This document shows positions 63,362-64,000 of a stretch of 64,000 nt of DNA, one piece after another. A model generated the notes under the pieces. That model made no database searches and was not told the DNA's origin. It was given only the letters and a program-made list of their open reading frames with translations. The position numbers and the translations under genes were made by a program. Source of the DNA: NVTR01 sp965237505 (GTDB lineage: Bacteria; Pseudomonadota; Alphaproteobacteria; Rhodobacterales; Rhodobacteraceae); the NCBI GenBank assembly GCA_965237505.1, contig CBDEFR010000009.1, positions 496,001 to 560,000 of the forward strand. The letters run 5' to 3'. Position 1 is the first letter of the stretch; each line of letters begins with the position of its first letter.

Positions 63362-63941
63362 GTGTCTGATTCAAAACTCTACGCATGATTACAATGCCTT
63401 GCAATTTTACGCGTGAGGGTTCTGATATGTGCAACGAGTATCCATGCCTGTGAACTTGCGAGGGATTTTTCCCAATCTTTGGCCAATCGCCGGCAGCGGT
63501 TGAGCCATGCGAAGGTGCGCTCGACGACCCATCTTCTGGGAATGACTTCGAAGCCTTCCGCAGTGTCGAAGCGCTTGACGATCTGGATTGTCCAGTCACC
63601 GATGCCTTCAAGAGCGTCGCGCAGCTTTGGTCCGGCATAACCGCCATCCGCAAAGATATGGCGCAAGTTTGGATGGGAATACCGGATGGATTTCAACACT
63701 TCCGGTGCGCCATCACGGTCTTGAATACCGGCGCTATGCACGACCAACCCAACCATAAACCCGAGCGTGTCGGTGACAATGTGGCGCTTGCGGCCCTTGG
63801 TTTTCTTGCCCGCGTCATAGCCCGAAATGCCACCGCTTTCCGTTGTTTTTATGGTCTGGCTATCAATGACACCAGCGGTGGGGCCGGGCTTCTTGCCATG
63901 AAACTCGCGCGCCGTCGCCACCAGAAAATGGCTGATCACTT
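63362..63941 (-). mobile_element. IS5-family insertion sequence, copy 4, interrupted
   Basis: It begins with the same GTGTCTGATTCAAAACTC end, again after CTTA, and follows the other copies up to GGCTGATCACTT, where a different sequence starts at 63942. The rest of this IS5 lies beyond the window if it is still present. Confidence 0.88.
63379..63941 (-). pseudogene. IS5-family transposase, C-terminal part
   Basis: Codes from I-S-H-F-L-V-A-T-A to the C-terminus with all catalytic residues of the C-terminal half (G-V-I-D-S-Q, A-D-G-G-Y, V-V-E-R-T-F). The N-terminal ~92 residues are cut off at the junction at 63941/63942. Confidence 0.88.
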
Positions 63942-64000
63942 GTAAGCGTCCGGTCTGACGGCCTTATTTCCTTGGTTTTCCGGGCTTCCAGCGTTTTGCG
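63942..64000. mobile_element. probable IS66-family terminus (runs off right edge)
   Basis: The 59 visible bases begin GTAAGCGTCCGGTCTGACGG. GTAAGCG is the characteristic tip of IS66-family inverted repeats. No coding sequence is visible. Its insertion point in the IS5 transposase is within a few bases of where IS630 entered copy 3. Confidence 0.6.

Overview
The window looks like a GC-rich alphaproteobacterial chromosome, most likely Rhodobacterales. The str/S10/spc ribosomal order and the ribosomal protein sequences are alphaproteobacterial, and there are remnants of a fused exosortase-EpsI (XrtD-type) gene and small 'VT-DWVVL' pilin-like peptides that I associate with Rhodobacteraceae. It carries more than a dozen insertion sequences from at least ten families (IS1595 x2, IS5 x4, IS1182, IS3, IS630, IS21 x3, IS4 x2, ISAs1, ISNCY, IS66). 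Many are nested, and many host genes are split, frameshifted or carry nonsense codons. This IS expansion with fresh pseudogenes suggests relaxed selection, for example a recently host-restricted lineage; that is inference.

Layout, left part. 1-1041 is the tail of an IS1595-type transposase followed by three small overlapping ORFs that look like passenger genes. 1174-7480 is a polyamine-type ABC operon on the minus strand (ATPase, binding protein, two permeases) with an aminotransferase remnant upstream; three of the four transporter genes are broken. 7480-11706 holds a membrane-anchored ClpP-like protein, an argE remnant split by an IS1182 element, and a ribokinase. 11932-14067 is a compact CBS-nuoH-nuoI cassette with unusual NuoH/NuoI sequences. 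14183-15517 is an IS5-split remnant. carB follows, with an extra in-frame segment, then a decayed glycosyltransferase-87 gene, cfa, an IS3 element and aspS.

Middle. 25137-32204 contains two paralogous pilin-like genes, an IS5 copy hit by an IS630, a truncated IS21, a DUF3800 remnant, a secreted protein, and a CBS gene lying between an intact tRNA-Lys and a 41-bp copy of that tRNA's 3' half. dapF and mtaB are an intact overlapping pair. From 34414 to 47597 a probable exosortase/exopolysaccharide locus (outer-membrane beta-barrel, rhomboid, exosortase-EpsI, Wzz-like chain-length protein, BY-kinase) has been broken by IS4, IS21, ISAs1, IS1595 and ISNCY elements.

Right part. 49001-63201 is an intact str-S10-spc ribosomal region (rpsL-rpsG-fusA-tuf-rpsJ ... 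rpmD) with a good sigma70-type promoter in front. It is punctuated by palindromic intergenic repeats and one unusual 486-bp spacer between rplP and rpmC. Immediately after rpmD, where rplO-secY is expected, an IS5 copy begins and is itself interrupted by what looks like an IS66 end running off the window. Essential genes are intact while accessory transport, polysaccharide and sorting functions are decaying.
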